A DNA stretch of 64,000 nucleotides from Ferriphaselus sp. R-1 (lineage in GTDB: Bacteria; Pseudomonadota; Gammaproteobacteria; Burkholderiales; Gallionellaceae): positions 1-64,000 of the forward strand of contig NZ_JQKP01000007.1 in NCBI RefSeq assembly GCF_000746095.1, given 5' to 3'. Each line of letters begins with the position of its first letter. The first letter of the stretch is position 1. The notes beneath the pieces were generated by a model. That model saw only the letters and a list, made by a program, of their open reading frames with translations. It did no database searches and had not been told where the DNA came from. A program made the position numbers and the translations under genes. Shown piece after piece: positions 19,322 to 27,574 of this stretch.

Positions 19322-20055
19322 ACACGAACTCCGTTCGTCCTGAGCCTGCGGAAGGGTCGCTGCATAGCAGCGGGGCTGCGTTAAGACAGCCCGAGGGGCG
19401 AGCGTCTGACGGCGTACCCTTTACGGGTGCACCCACCGGCGCACCCCTTGCGGGTGGTAGCGCAGCGGAGTCGAAGGATGACTTCGCCGCCGTGCTCATC
19501 TGCGGCGTAGACGAAGCCGGGCGCGGCCCGCTGGCCGGGGCGGTGTACGCAGCTGCCGTCATCCTCGACGACGCCCGCCCCATCGCCGGGCTGGCCGATT
19601 CCAAGAAACTCAGCGAGAAAAAGCGCGACAAGTTGGCGCTGGAGATACGCGAGCACGCTCTCGCCTGGGCCATCGCCAGTGCCAGCGTCGAAGAGATCGA
19701 CCGCATCAACATCCTGCGCGCCAGCTTGCTGGCGATGCAGCGCGCCGTGGCAGCGCTGAACCTCACCCCGCACGAGGTCTGGGTCGACGGCCTGCATTGC
19801 CCCGACACCGGATTGAAGAGCCGCGCTATCGTGCAGGGCGACAGCAAGGTGGCCGCCATCTCTGCCGCGTCCATCCTGGCCAAGACTGCTCGGGACGCTT
19901 CGCTGCTGGAACTGCATGAACGCCACCCGCACTACGGCTTCGCCATCCACAAAGGCTACCCCACCGCCGCCCACCTCGCAGCCCTGCGCCAGCACGGCCC
20001 TTGCGTGGAACATCGCCGCAGCTTTGGGCCGGTCAAGGCATTATTGAAACTTTGA
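19318..20055 (+). CDS. rnhB: Ribonuclease HII with an unusual 58-residue N-terminal extension
   Basis: RNase HII removes ribonucleotides from DNA:RNA hybrids. The catalytic core begins at residue 62 with [14 protein letters not shown] (the DE pair of the active site), then [14 protein letters not shown], the conserved [12 protein letters not shown] and [12 protein letters not shown]. From the ATGA overlap with lpxB the reading frame gives 245 residues, of which the first 58 are low-complexity and encoded by a palindromic repeat element. A GTG at 19492 (weak GAAGGA 13 bases upstream) would give a normal 187-residue enzyme. Which start is used cannot be settled from sequence; the coupled ATG is kept because the repeat is open in frame throughout. 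Confidence 0.9.
   Translation: MNTNSVRPEPAEGSLHSSGAALRQPEGRASDGVPFTGAPTGAPLAGGSAAESKDDFAAVLICGVDEAGRGPLAGAVYAAAVILDDARPIAGLADSKKLSEKKRDKLALEIREHALAWAIASASVEEIDRINILRASLLAMQRAVAALNLTPHEVWVDGLHCPDTGLKSRAIVQGDSKVAAISAASILAKTARDASLLELHERHPHYGFAIHKGYPTAAHLAALRQHGPCVEHRRSFGPVKALLKL
19326..19478. repeat. Palindromic REP/MITE-like element within the 5' end of rnhB
   Basis: The block is bounded by short inverted ends, ACTCCG (19328-19333) and CGGAGT (19466-19471). It contains two hairpin-forming units, ACCC-TTTAC-GGGT at 19416-19428 and CACCC-CTTGC-GGGTG at 19442-19456. Its base order (GTTCGTCCTGAGCCTGCGGAAGG at the left, GCGGAGTCGAAGGA at the right) resembles the dispersed intergenic repeats common in beta- and gammaproteobacteria. 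No transposase gene is inside. It interrupts the expected short N-terminus of RnhB without breaking the reading frame. Confidence 0.65.
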
Positions 20056-20065
20056 AAGGATCATC

Positions 20066-20296
20066 ATGGCCGTCATCAAATGCCACGTCTGCAAGAAAGA
20101 GTTCACCGCCACCTCGGTGAAATGCCCCGGCTGCGGCACGAAGCCTCCGGAGAACGCTGAACTGGTCGAGCCGGACATGCGCTACATCGAGGCGAAATCC
20201 AATGCCGTGCTGGTGTTCGCCGGACTCATCGTGCTCATGCTACTCGCCTTCATCGGACTAGCCCTGTACACCTATTTCAAAGCGTCAGGACACTGA
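20066..20296 (+). CDS. Small zinc-ribbon membrane protein, function unknown
   Basis: A 76-residue protein with a four-cysteine zinc ribbon at the N-terminus (C6-x2-C9 and C20-x2-C23, in KCHVCKKEF and KCPGCGTKPP) and one membrane helix (residues about 49-71, VLVFAGLIVLMLLAFIGLAL). The ribbon would be cytoplasmic or periplasmic depending on topology. It starts 10 bases after rnhB with GAAAGGATC as ribosome site, so it may be the last gene of the lipid A operon. I do not recognise a named family. Small ribbon-plus-helix proteins are common and mostly uncharacterised. Confidence 0.75.
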   Translation: MAVIKCHVCKKEFTATSVKCPGCGTKPPENAELVEPDMRYIEAKSNAVLVFAGLIVLMLLAFIGLALYTYFKASGH

Positions 20297-20392
20297 ACTA
20301 CTAGGGTATGTTTTTCGTTTTTGGTGATACTTGCCATTCCTCCATCGCTATCTTTGGGACAGGAACGTCCCTTCATTTGTCAGTGATGAAGC

Positions 20393-20785
20393 ATGATTAA
20401 GCTCGATGCTAAGCCTGTTGAGACTGGAATTCCATTTTTACAGGGTTCTGAAATTGTGCGCATTGAGTACGCTCTCGGCAATCTCCAAGCATTTGTTCGT
20501 GACATTAGCCTCCAATTGGAATTGGTTATTATTTTTTCGGATGTTATTGGCTTTCGTGTTCTTGATGAACGTGATTTGATGGAATTCTGGCCTGAGTGCT
20601 CAATACCAAAAGATTTGCTTTTTGAAATTTATTCTGGCGGTTGGCTTTCTCAAGAAGCAAGTCGTCCTGGTAGCTGCATTGATCCAATGAATCCTGCAGC
20701 AAAGGAGTATTTCGTAAAAGGTGTAGATGATTGCCTTAGTGTTATTTGCCATTCTGCACCTGAGATTCGTAATAATGCACCCTAG
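20393..20785 (+). CDS. AT-rich orphan protein of unknown function
   Basis: A 130-residue ORF unlike its surroundings: bases 20521-20580 count 19 G/C of 60 (32%), against well over 60% in neighbouring genes, and codons such as ATT, TTT, GAT and AGT are frequent. The protein has no signal peptide or membrane segment. Visible features are alternating hydrophobic strands (GSEIVRIEYALGNLQAFVRD, then LQLELVIIFSDVIGFRVLDE) and an acidic N-terminal half. No family is recognised. Size, composition and isolation resemble acquired small genes, including immunity-type proteins, but no toxin partner is present. There is no good Shine-Dalgarno before the ATG. Confidence 0.55.
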   Translation: MIKLDAKPVETGIPFLQGSEIVRIEYALGNLQAFVRDISLQLELVIIFSDVIGFRVLDERDLMEFWPECSIPKDLLFEIYSGGWLSQEASRPGSCIDPMNPAAKEYFVKGVDDCLSVICHSAPEIRNNAP

Positions 20786-21092
20786 CCCTACGCATCTAGA
20801 GGGATGGGCGAACAGCATGTTCTTCTCTTCCACAGCCTGCACGCCCCTCCAATCATCAGTCCAATAAATTTCTCTTGCTATTTAATCGCTTGCCTCTATA
20901 ATGCGCGCCTTGCCGCTCATTGCGGCATTGGTTCATCGTTATCTGACCCCCTGCGTCCCCCGTCTTTGCGGATTGCGCCTCGATTCACCGGTTAGCGACG
21001 ATGTGTTTGCGCCGGTAGAACTTACCCCCTACTGAATTTTGCTGTGTGGCCTAGCCGCACAGTGCGCCATTGCTTGTATGTAAGGAATCAAC
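20786..21092 (+). promoter_or_regulatory. Intergenic region holding the promoter and long leader of the DEAD-box helicase
   Basis: The 307-base gap has no credible gene. Bases 20786-20870 are AT-leaning sequence continuing the foreign-looking composition of the upstream ORF. The promoter at 20875-20902 is followed by about 185 bases of untranslated leader with several small inverted segments (for example GCCGCTCATTGCGGC near 20911 and GGCCTAGCC near 21048) before TAAGGAATCAAC and the ATG at 21093. Long leaders of this kind are known on cold-shock and RNA-helicase mRNAs, where they control stability or translation with temperature. Confidence 0.6.
20875..20902 (+). promoter_or_regulatory. Sigma70-type promoter of the DEAD-box helicase gene
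   Basis: TTGCTA (20875-20880), a 16-base spacer and a perfect TATAAT (20897-20902). It lies about 190 bases before the helicase start codon, implying a long untranslated leader. Confidence 0.75.
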
Positions 21093-22553
21093 ATGTCCGT
21101 AGAAAATACCCCGGCAGTCAACACTGCCGCCGAGACCACTTTTGCCTCCATCGGCCTGAACCCGCTCATCCTGAAAGCCGTGGAAGAGTCCGGTTACACC
21201 GTGCCCACGCCGATCCAGGCGCAAGCTATCCCCGAAGTTATGGCGGGTCACGATCTGATGGCTTCCGCCCAGACCGGCACCGGCAAGACAGCTGCCTTCA
21301 TCCTGCCCGCGCTGAACCGCATCGCCGAGCCTTCGGCAGTGCGCAGCAAGGGACCGCGCGTGCTGGTGCTGACCCCGACCCGCGAGCTGGCGCAACAGGT
21401 TTCCGAAGCCGCTGCCAAGTACGGCAAGCACATGCGCGTGAAGACCGTCAGCATCCTGGGCGGCATGCCCTACCCGCTGCAGAACAAGCTGCTGTCGAAT
21501 CCGGTGGACATCCTGGTGGCGACACCGGGCCGTCTGATCGACCACATCCAGCGCGGTCGCATCGACTTCTCGCGTCTGGAAATGCTGGTGCTGGACGAAG
21601 CCGACCGCATGCTGGACATGGGCTTCTCGGAAGACGTGGAAAGCATCGCCAACGCCACGCCCAAGACCCGTCAGACCCTGCTGTTCTCCGCCACGCTGGA
21701 CGGCGTGGTCGGCGCACTGGCCGACCGTCTGCTGAAGACCCCGAAGCGCATCAGCATCGCCGCGCAGCACGCGAAGCACGAAAACATCGAACAGCGTTTG
21801 ATGTTCACCGACGACATGGCGCACAAGAGCCAGTTGCTGAGCCACTTGCTGACCGACATCGACCTGAATCAGGCCGTGGTGTTCACCGCTACCAAGCGCG
21901 ATGCCGACATGCTGGCCGACCAGCTGCAAGCCCAAGGCCATTCCGTGGCTGCTCTGCACGGCGACATGAACCAGCGCGAGCGTAACCGTACCCTGACCAA
22001 TCTGCGTCGCGGCCAGGTGCGCATCCTGGTAGCGACTGACGTGGCCGCACGCGGCATCGACGTGGCCGGCATCTCGCACGTGATCAACTTTGACCTGCCC
22101 AAGTTCGCTGAAGACTACGTGCACCGCATCGGTCGTACCGGCCGTGGCGGCGCATCCGGCATCGCCGTGTCGTTCGCTTCCAACCGCGACACCATGCTGC
22201 TCAAGCGCATCGAACGCTACACCGGCCAGCCCATCACCCAGCACACCATCCCGGGCATGGAGCCGAAGTTCAAGCCGCGCCCAGCAGCGTCCAAGCCGCA
22301 GGGTCGCGGCGGTTTCGGTCGCCACACTGCACCGGACAGCCGTCACGGCTTCCCGCGCGATGACCGCAACGGCAATGCACCGCGCCGCGAAGGTCACTCG
22401 CACAACCGTTTCGGTAACGCCAACGGCAACCGTGCACCTGGCGCAGGTAATGGCGGCGCACCTGCCGGCGGTCAACGTCGCCCGAGCAGCGGCAACAGCT
22501 TCAGCCTGGGTCGCGGCCACAACGGTGGCAACACCAACGGCAACAAGCGCTAA
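21093..22553 (+). CDS. rhlE: DEAD-box RNA helicase, RhlE type
   Basis: ATP-dependent RNA helicase of 486 residues. The N-terminal Q-motif region is FASIGLNPLILKAVEESGYT, followed by Walker A AQTGTGKT, PTRELAQQ, DEAD (VLDEADRMLDMG), SAT (FSATLD) and, in domain 2, ARGIDVAG and HRIGRTGR. The last 100 residues are a basic, Gly/Asn/Arg-rich tail (for example GNANGNRAPGAGNGG), typical of RNA-binding extensions of RhlE-like proteins. These enzymes act in RNA remodelling, ribosome assembly and mRNA decay, often at low temperature. The specific subfamily is less certain than the helicase call. Confidence 0.93.
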   Translation: MSVENTPAVNTAAETTFASIGLNPLILKAVEESGYTVPTPIQAQAIPEVMAGHDLMASAQTGTGKTAAFILPALNRIAEPSAVRSKGPRVLVLTPTRELAQQVSEAAAKYGKHMRVKTVSILGGMPYPLQNKLLSNPVDILVATPGRLIDHIQRGRIDFSRLEMLVLDEADRMLDMGFSEDVESIANATPKTRQTLLFSATLDGVVGALADRLLKTPKRISIAAQHAKHENIEQRLMFTDDMAHKSQLLSHLLTDIDLNQAVVFTATKRDADMLADQLQAQGHSVAALHGDMNQRERNRTLTNLRRGQVRILVATDVAARGIDVAGISHVINFDLPKFAEDYVHRIGRTGRGGASGIAVSFASNRDTMLLKRIERYTGQPITQHTIPGMEPKFKPRPAASKPQGRGGFGRHTAPDSRHGFPRDDRNGNAPRREGHSHNRFGNANGNRAPGAGNGGAPAGGQRRPSSGNSFSLGRGHNGGNTNGNKR

Positions 22554-22601
22554 TCCACCGCAAGGACGGAGGCCGGTGCGCTAAGCCCCGGCCAGCTCAA
22601 C

Positions 22602-22628
22602 AAAAAGCCCGCATCCAGCGGGCTTTTT
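22602..22628. terminator. Bidirectional intrinsic terminator after the helicase gene
   Basis: AAAAAGCCCGC (22602-22612), loop ATCCA, GCGGGCTTTTT (22618-22628) form a perfect hairpin with T runs on both strands. It can end the helicase transcript on the plus strand and the glycine-zipper transcript (22649 upward) on the minus strand. Confidence 0.9.
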
Positions 22629-22648
22629 GTTTGTTCGGTCATACCGTT

Positions 22649-22990
22649 TCAGTCGCGCTCACGCTCATGCTCGCGGTCGCGTCTGTGCTCGCGACGGTAC
22701 TCACGTCCGCGCCCTTCGTCGCGATCCTCGTAGTCGCGATCACGTCCGCCGCGTGGCTGATACACGGGCTGTTGCTGGCGTTGCTGGCCGCCGGTACCCA
22801 CGGCAGCGCCTACCGCACCGCCGACCGCACCACCCAGGATCGCGCCGCCTTCGCCGCCGACCGCATGGCCGACACCCGCGCCCACGCCGCCACCGACCGC
22901 ACCGCCAAGGACCGCGCGGTTCTGATACGGATCAGCACACCCTGCCAAAAGCAGCAACGAGGCTGCAAGCATAGTCAGTTTCATTTTCAT
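22649..22990 (-). CDS. Glycine-zipper lipoprotein with Arg/Glu/Asp-rich tail
   Basis: The 113-residue precursor begins with a lipoprotein signal (MKMKLTMLAASLLLLAGC; Cys18 is the lipidated residue). Residues 25-65 are a glycine-zipper of small-residue repeats (GGAVGGGVGAGVGHAVGG, then GGAVGGAVGAAVG), which forms paired membrane helices in the Rick_17kDa/glycine-zipper-2TM families. A short Gln/Pro linker leads to a tail of alternating Arg with Asp/Glu and His (residues 82-113). It is downstream of a paralogous gene by 5 bases and follows GGAGATGAAA. Outer-membrane location is inferred from the lipobox. Confidence 0.85.
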   Translation of the reverse strand: MKMKLTMLAASLLLLAGCADPYQNRAVLGGAVGGGVGAGVGHAVGGEGGAILGGAVGGAVGAAVGTGGQQRQQQPVYQPRGGRDRDYEDRDEGRGREYRREHRRDREHERERD

Positions 22991-22995
22991 CTCCT

Positions 22996-23328
22996 TTAGT
23001 CCCGATCACCGTGGTCATGACCATGATGATGCTCGTGTTCATGTTCATGCTCGTGTTCGCGCTCGCCACCATAGTTGCGTGCTTGTGGCTGGGGGCGTGG
23101 CGCAGGCGCAGGTGCGGCTTGCGGACGACCGCTGGTGGCCACGGCAGCACCTGTCGCTCCGCCCAGCGCACCGCCGATGATGGCTCCATTCTGACCGCCT
23201 ACACGCGAACCCACGGCAGCTCCGACACCACCGCCGAGCGCACCGCCCAACACCGCGCCTGCGTCGACCGCGTAAGCTGCGCTGCTCGCCGTCATCGCCG
23301 CCAACAATACAAAACCAGAAACCTTCAT
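22996..23328 (-). CDS. Exported glycine-zipper protein with His/Glu-rich tail
   Basis: The 110-residue precursor starts at 23328 with an excellent ribosome site (AAAGGAGGACAGC) and a signal peptide (MKVSGFVLLAAMTASSAAYA). The core is a glycine zipper (GGALGGGVGAAVGSRVGG and GGALGGATGAAVA) close to that of the next gene, so the two look like a tandem duplication. After an Ala/Pro-rich linker, the last 25 residues alternate Glu and His and end in HHHGHDHGDRD, a composition able to bind metal ions such as Ni, Zn or Cu. Lack of a lipobox distinguishes it from its partner. Function is not known. Confidence 0.82.
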   Translation of the reverse strand: MKVSGFVLLAAMTASSAAYAVDAGAVLGGALGGGVGAAVGSRVGGQNGAIIGGALGGATGAAVATSGRPQAAPAPAPRPQPQARNYGGEREHEHEHEHEHHHGHDHGDRD

Positions 23329-23551
23329 GCTGTCCTCCTTTTGAGATAAGCGCGCCAGAAGCGCGGTACTGAGAGTCATCGCTACCCGATTGGTTCCGCG
23401 ATGCCGACCATTGTAATCCACTCTACCACCTTGACCTACCTGGTGACCCATACATTTTTCCTGTCAACCGCCGGAGTCGTGATGCCCATCGACAGGACGA
23501 GAACGCGGCTTCCTGCTATCCTCATGCCCCATCAAATTACGAGTCGGTACC

Positions 23552-24343
23552 ATGGCAGTCAGTATCAAGAATTCCGAAGAGATCGCAAAGATGCACGTCG
23601 CCGGACGCTTGGCCGGTGAAGTGCTGGATTACATCGCCCCCTTCGTGAAGGTCGGCATCACCACCAACGAGCTGGATCAGCTCTGCCACGATTACATGGT
23701 GAACGTGCAGGGCTGCATCCCCGCGCCGCTCAACTATGCGCCTTCCGGTCACAATCCCTACCCCAAGTCGATCTGCACCTCGATCAACCATCAGGTCTGC
23801 CACGGCGTGCCCGGCGACAAGAAGCTGAAGCACGGCGACATCGTCAATCTGGACATCACCACCATCAAGGACGGTTTCCACGGCGACACCAGCCGCATGT
23901 ACTACGTCGGCGAACCGTCCATCCAGGCGCGCCGCCTGTGCGAGACGGCCTATCTGTCGATGTGGCGCGGCATCCGTGCGGTCAAGCCGGGGGCGACGCT
24001 GGGCGACATCGGCCATGCCATCCAGAGTTACGTCGAAGGCATGGGCTACAGCGTGGTGCGCGAGTTCTGCGGCCACGGCATCGGTCGCCGCTTCCACGAG
24101 GAACCGCAAGTGCTGCACTACGGCAAACCGGGCACCGGCCTGCGCCTGGAGCCCGGCATGATCTTCACCATCGAGCCGATGGTGAATGCGGGCAAGGCGG
24201 GCATCAAGCAACTCGGCGACGGCTGGACCGTGGTCACCCGCGACCACAGCCTGTCGGCGCAATGGGAACACACCATCCTCGTCACCGAGACAGGCTTCGA
24301 GGTGATGACCCTGTCCGCCGGAGCGCCCGCCATCCCGGACTGA
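23552..24343 (+). CDS. map: Methionine aminopeptidase, type I
   Basis: Map removes the initiator methionine from nascent proteins. The 263-residue pita-bread-fold enzyme shows ICTSINHQVCHGVPGD, the metal ligands in VNLDITTIKDGFHGDTSRM, the His ligand region REFCGHGIGRRFHEEP and the Glu ligands in GMIFTIEPMVNAG and SAQWEHTILVT. It is followed by glnD with 12 bases between. In E. coli map sits beside rpsB and glnD; here map-glnD has been separated from the rpsB operon by about 17 kb. Confidence 0.97.
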   Translation: MAVSIKNSEEIAKMHVAGRLAGEVLDYIAPFVKVGITTNELDQLCHDYMVNVQGCIPAPLNYAPSGHNPYPKSICTSINHQVCHGVPGDKKLKHGDIVNLDITTIKDGFHGDTSRMYYVGEPSIQARRLCETAYLSMWRGIRAVKPGATLGDIGHAIQSYVEGMGYSVVREFCGHGIGRRFHEEPQVLHYGKPGTGLRLEPGMIFTIEPMVNAGKAGIKQLGDGWTVVTRDHSLSAQWEHTILVTETGFEVMTLSAGAPAIPD

Positions 24344-24355
24344 CCCGAACGCTCC

Positions 24356-26896
24356 GTGACTCCTGCCGCCATCCGCTCCAGCCTGAAAGCCGCCCGCGAG
24401 GCACTGCAGCGTCGCTACGCCGATCAGGCGATGTCGCCGCAACGCTTGCTGCGCGCCCATGCCGGACTGGTGGACGAGCATCTGCGGCTGGTATGGCAAA
24501 GCCTGGCCATGCCGCCCGAACTGGTACTGGCGGCGGTGGGCGGGTACGGACGCGGCGAGCTGTTCCCGAAGTCCGACATCGACCTGCTGATCCTGCTGCC
24601 TGAGCAACCCGATGCCGCCTTGCAGGAGCGCCTGCGCGACCTGGTCGGCACCCTGTGGGACATCGGACTGGAAGTCGGCCACAGCATCCGCACCGTGGGC
24701 GACTGTATGGCCGAATGCTCGGACGTGACGGTGCAGACCAACCTGCTGGAAGCGCGCCTGATCACCGGCGCACCGCGACTGTTCGAGGAGATGCGACTGG
24801 CGCTGAGCGACCACCTCAACCGCCGCGCCTTCTTCCTCGCCAAGCAACAGGAACAGGGCAAACGCCACTCCCGCTTCCTCGACATCGATTACAACCTCGA
24901 ACCCAATCTGAAGGAAAGCCCCGGCGGGTTGCGCGACCTGCAGACCGTGCTGTGGATCAGCCGCGCCAGCGGTTGCGGCAGCACCTGGCGCGAGCTGGCC
25001 GCTGCCGGGCTGATCTCCACCAGCGAGGCGCGCGCCATTGCCCGTCACGAAGCGCTGTTGCAGACCTTACGCATCCGCTTGCACTATCTGGCGCGGCGAC
25101 GCGAAGACCGGCTGCTGTTCGATCACCAGGCTGCGCTGGCCGAGCAGATGGGCATACGCGCGCCCAGCGCCCGCCGCGCCAGCGAACAGCTGATGCAGCG
25201 CTACTACCGCACCCGTCGTGCGGTGCGCCTGCTCAACGAAGTGTTGCTGCAAGCGTTGCACAGCCGCCTGTTCCCGGAAAGCGGCGCGAGCTATCCGCTG
25301 AACGCGCGTTTCATCGCCCGCGACACCCTGCTCGAAGCGCGCGACGAGGAACTGTTCCAGCGCGAGCCTGCCGCCATACTGGAGTGTTTCCTGCTGCTGC
25401 AACAACACCCGCGTCTGACCGGGCTGGCAGCCTCCACCTTGCGTGCGCTGTGGCGTGCCCGCCCGCTCATCGATGCCCAGTTCCGCCGCGCCCCGCACAA
25501 TCGCGCAGCCTTCATGCGCATCCTGCGTCAGCCACAAGGACTGACCCATGCACTCCGCCTGATGAACCGGCTGGACGTGCTCGGGCGCTATCTGCCGCCG
25601 TTCGGTCGCATCGTCGGCCAGTTGCAGCATGATCTGTTCCACATCCACACTGTGGACGAACACATCCTGATGGTGGTGCGCAACCTGCGCCGCTTCACCC
25701 TGCCGGAACTGGCGCATGAGTTCCCCTTGTGCAGCCGACTCATCCACGACTTCGCCCGCCCGGAGGTGTTGTATATCGCCGGTCTGTTCCACGACATCGC
25801 CAAGGGGCGCGGCGGCGACCATTCGCTGCTGGGACGCGCCGATGCCGACCGCTTCTGCCGTCAGCATGGCCTGAGTGACGAAGACCGCGAACTGGTGATC
25901 TGGCTGGTCGAGCAACATCTGGCGATGTCCGCCATCGCACAGAAACAGGATCTGAGCGACCAGGACGTGATCGCCGCGTTCGCCGCCCGCATCCGCAACG
26001 AACGCCATCTGGTCGCACTCTACCTGCTGACCGTGGCCGACGTGCGCGGCACCAGCCCCAAGGTGTGGAACGCCTGGAAGGGCAAGCTGCTGGAAGACCT
26101 GTTCAACGCCACACGCCGCTACCTCAGCGAGGGGAAAACCGCCGACCAGGTGGGCGAGACGCGGATGGCTGCGTCCCAGACCCTGGCGCTATACGCCATC
26201 GCACCCGACAGTTACCAGTTGCTGTGGGCCCAACTGGAAAGCGATTACTTCCTGCAACATGAACCGCACGAGATCGCCTGGCACACACGCCTGCTGGCGC
26301 ATCGCGTCAACACCACAGAAGCCGTGGTCAAGGCGCGCCTTGCCCGTATCGGCGAAGGACTACAGGTGATGGTCTACAGTCCGGATCGGCCACAGCTGTT
26401 CGTCCGTATCTGCAGTTTCTTCGCCGACATGAACTACAACATCGTCGAAGCCAAGGTGCACACCACCCAGCATGGCTACGCGCTGGATAGTTTTCTGGTG
26501 ATGGACGCTTCCGGCGATGCGACCCCATACCGCGATGTGATGAGTTACATCGAACACGAGTTGGCACAGCAGATCGATCGAGGCAGCGCACTCGCCCCGG
26601 CCTCGCAGGGTGGACGCATCAACCGGCAACTCAAGCACTTTCCCATCGCGCCCGAGGTCGTCATCGAACAGGACGAGAAAGGCCGCCATCTACTGTCATT
26701 GGTCGCGGGCGACCGACCCGGCCTGCTGGCGCGCATCGCGCGCATCCTGTCCAGCCACGCCATCACGGTACGCAGTGCCAAGATCAACACCTTGGGCAGC
26801 CGTGCCGAGGACACCTTCTGGATCACAGGGGCAGAATTGGCAACGCCTGCGAGACAGCAGGCGTTGCGTGACGAACTATTGTCCGGGTTGACCTGA
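24356..26896 (+). CDS. glnD: Bifunctional uridylyltransferase / uridylyl-removing enzyme GlnD
   Basis: GlnD senses glutamine and adds or removes UMP on PII proteins, controlling nitrogen assimilation. The 846-residue protein has the nucleotidyltransferase motif GGYGRGELFPKSDIDLL at residues 62-78, the HD phosphohydrolase motif FHDIAKGRGGDHS near residue 478, and two C-terminal ACT domains (QVMVYSPDRPQLFVRICSFF near 676, HLLSLVAGDRPGLLARIARI near 782). The start is GTG at 24356. The last 21 bases overlap the convergent response regulator gene. Confidence 0.96.
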   Translation: MTPAAIRSSLKAAREALQRRYADQAMSPQRLLRAHAGLVDEHLRLVWQSLAMPPELVLAAVGGYGRGELFPKSDIDLLILLPEQPDAALQERLRDLVGTLWDIGLEVGHSIRTVGDCMAECSDVTVQTNLLEARLITGAPRLFEEMRLALSDHLNRRAFFLAKQQEQGKRHSRFLDIDYNLEPNLKESPGGLRDLQTVLWISRASGCGSTWRELAAAGLISTSEARAIARHEALLQTLRIRLHYLARRREDRLLFDHQAALAEQMGIRAPSARRASEQLMQRYYRTRRAVRLLNEVLLQALHSRLFPESGASYPLNARFIARDTLLEARDEELFQREPAAILECFLLLQQHPRLTGLAASTLRALWRARPLIDAQFRRAPHNRAAFMRILRQPQGLTHALRLMNRLDVLGRYLPPFGRIVGQLQHDLFHIHTVDEHILMVVRNLRRFTLPELAHEFPLCSRLIHDFARPEVLYIAGLFHDIAKGRGGDHSLLGRADADRFCRQHGLSDEDRELVIWLVEQHLAMSAIAQKQDLSDQDVIAAFAARIRNERHLVALYLLTVADVRGTSPKVWNAWKGKLLEDLFNATRRYLSEGKTADQVGETRMAASQTLALYAIAPDSYQLLWAQLESDYFLQHEPHEIAWHTRLLAHRVNTTEAVVKARLARIGEGLQVMVYSPDRPQLFVRICSFFADMNYNIVEAKVHTTQHGYALDSFLVMDASGDATPYRDVMSYIEHELAQQIDRGSALAPASQGGRINRQLKHFPIAPEVVIEQDEKGRHLLSLVAGDRPGLLARIARILSSHAITVRSAKINTLGSRAEDTFWITGAELATPARQQALRDELLSGLT

Positions 26897-27574
26897 ACCC
26901 AGCCCCTCGCCTCCGCTGCCGATAGGCGACACCAGATTGATGGCGAAGTGGGTCAGTTGGCTGGCTGAGTTCAGATTGAGCTTGCGCTTGATGTTGGCGC
27001 GGTGCGATTCGATGGTCTTCGAGCTGCGCGCCAGCTTGAACGCGATCTCCGCAGTCCCCAAACCCATACCGATCAGGTGCAGCACCTCGAATTCGGTCGG
27101 GGTCAGACTGCTGATCGGCGAGGCCTCCTTCTTGCTGCCGGTCATCTTTTGCACCAGACGGGTACGCAACTGGTCACTGATGTAGATCTCGCCGCGCAAG
27201 ATCAGCCGGATGGCATACAGGATGGTGCTGGTCGCCACCTGCTTCATCAGGTAACCGCGCGCACCGGCCTTGAGCGCCAGCTCGGCATAGACCGCCTCGT
27301 CGTGCATGGACATGATGAGCACCGGCAACTCGGGGTAGTCCACGTGGAGTTTCTTCAGCAGGTCCAACCCGGACAGCCCGGCCAGCGACAGATCGACGAT
27401 GGCCAAGTCATGCCGGCAATCCTTGTTCGCCAGCGTGGCCTGCTTGATGTCGCTCGCCTCATGGCAGACCTGCAACTCCGGCTCGCGGTTGATCAACATG
27501 GAGATGCCCTCGCGCACGATGGGATGGTCATCAACGATGAGGATGCGTGCCTTGTGTTGTTCAGTGTATTCCAT
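26876..27574 (-). CDS. NarL/LuxR-family response regulator
   Basis: A 232-residue response regulator: receiver domain with the acidic pair D15-D16 (IVDDHP), phospho-acceptor D61 (AIVDLSLAG), conserved Ser/Met switch (VLIMSMHD) and Lys (GYLMKQ), then a LuxR-type helix-turn-helix (SLTPTEFEVLHLIGMGLGTA and SKTIESHRANIKRKL) at about residues 154-212. It follows the sensor kinase gene with a 14-base overlap, so the two form a co-translated pair. Its 3' end overlaps the 3' end of glnD on the other strand. Target genes cannot be told from the sequence. Confidence 0.93.
   Translation of the reverse strand: MEYTEQHKARILIVDDHPIVREGISMLINREPELQVCHEASDIKQATLANKDCRHDLAIVDLSLAGLSGLDLLKKLHVDYPELPVLIMSMHDEAVYAELALKAGARGYLMKQVATSTILYAIRLILRGEIYISDQLRTRLVQKMTGSKKEASPISSLTPTEFEVLHLIGMGLGTAEIAFKLARSSKTIESHRANIKRKLNLNSASQLTHFAINLVSPIGSGGEGLGSGQPGQ

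Noticed and set aside
20804-20995. A 63-codon ORF before the helicase gene
   Set aside because: It crosses a strong promoter, lacks a ribosome site and has no coding character.
21051-22520. A 489-codon minus-strand frame opposite the DEAD-box helicase
   Set aside because: Antisense to a gene with all helicase motifs intact; the product is Ala/His/Gln-rich without recognisable domains.
22627-23349. Plus-strand frames opposite the two glycine-zipper genes
   Set aside because: The minus strand has signal peptides, strong ribosome sites and zipper repeats; the plus-strand products are low-complexity and lack starts with ribosome sites.
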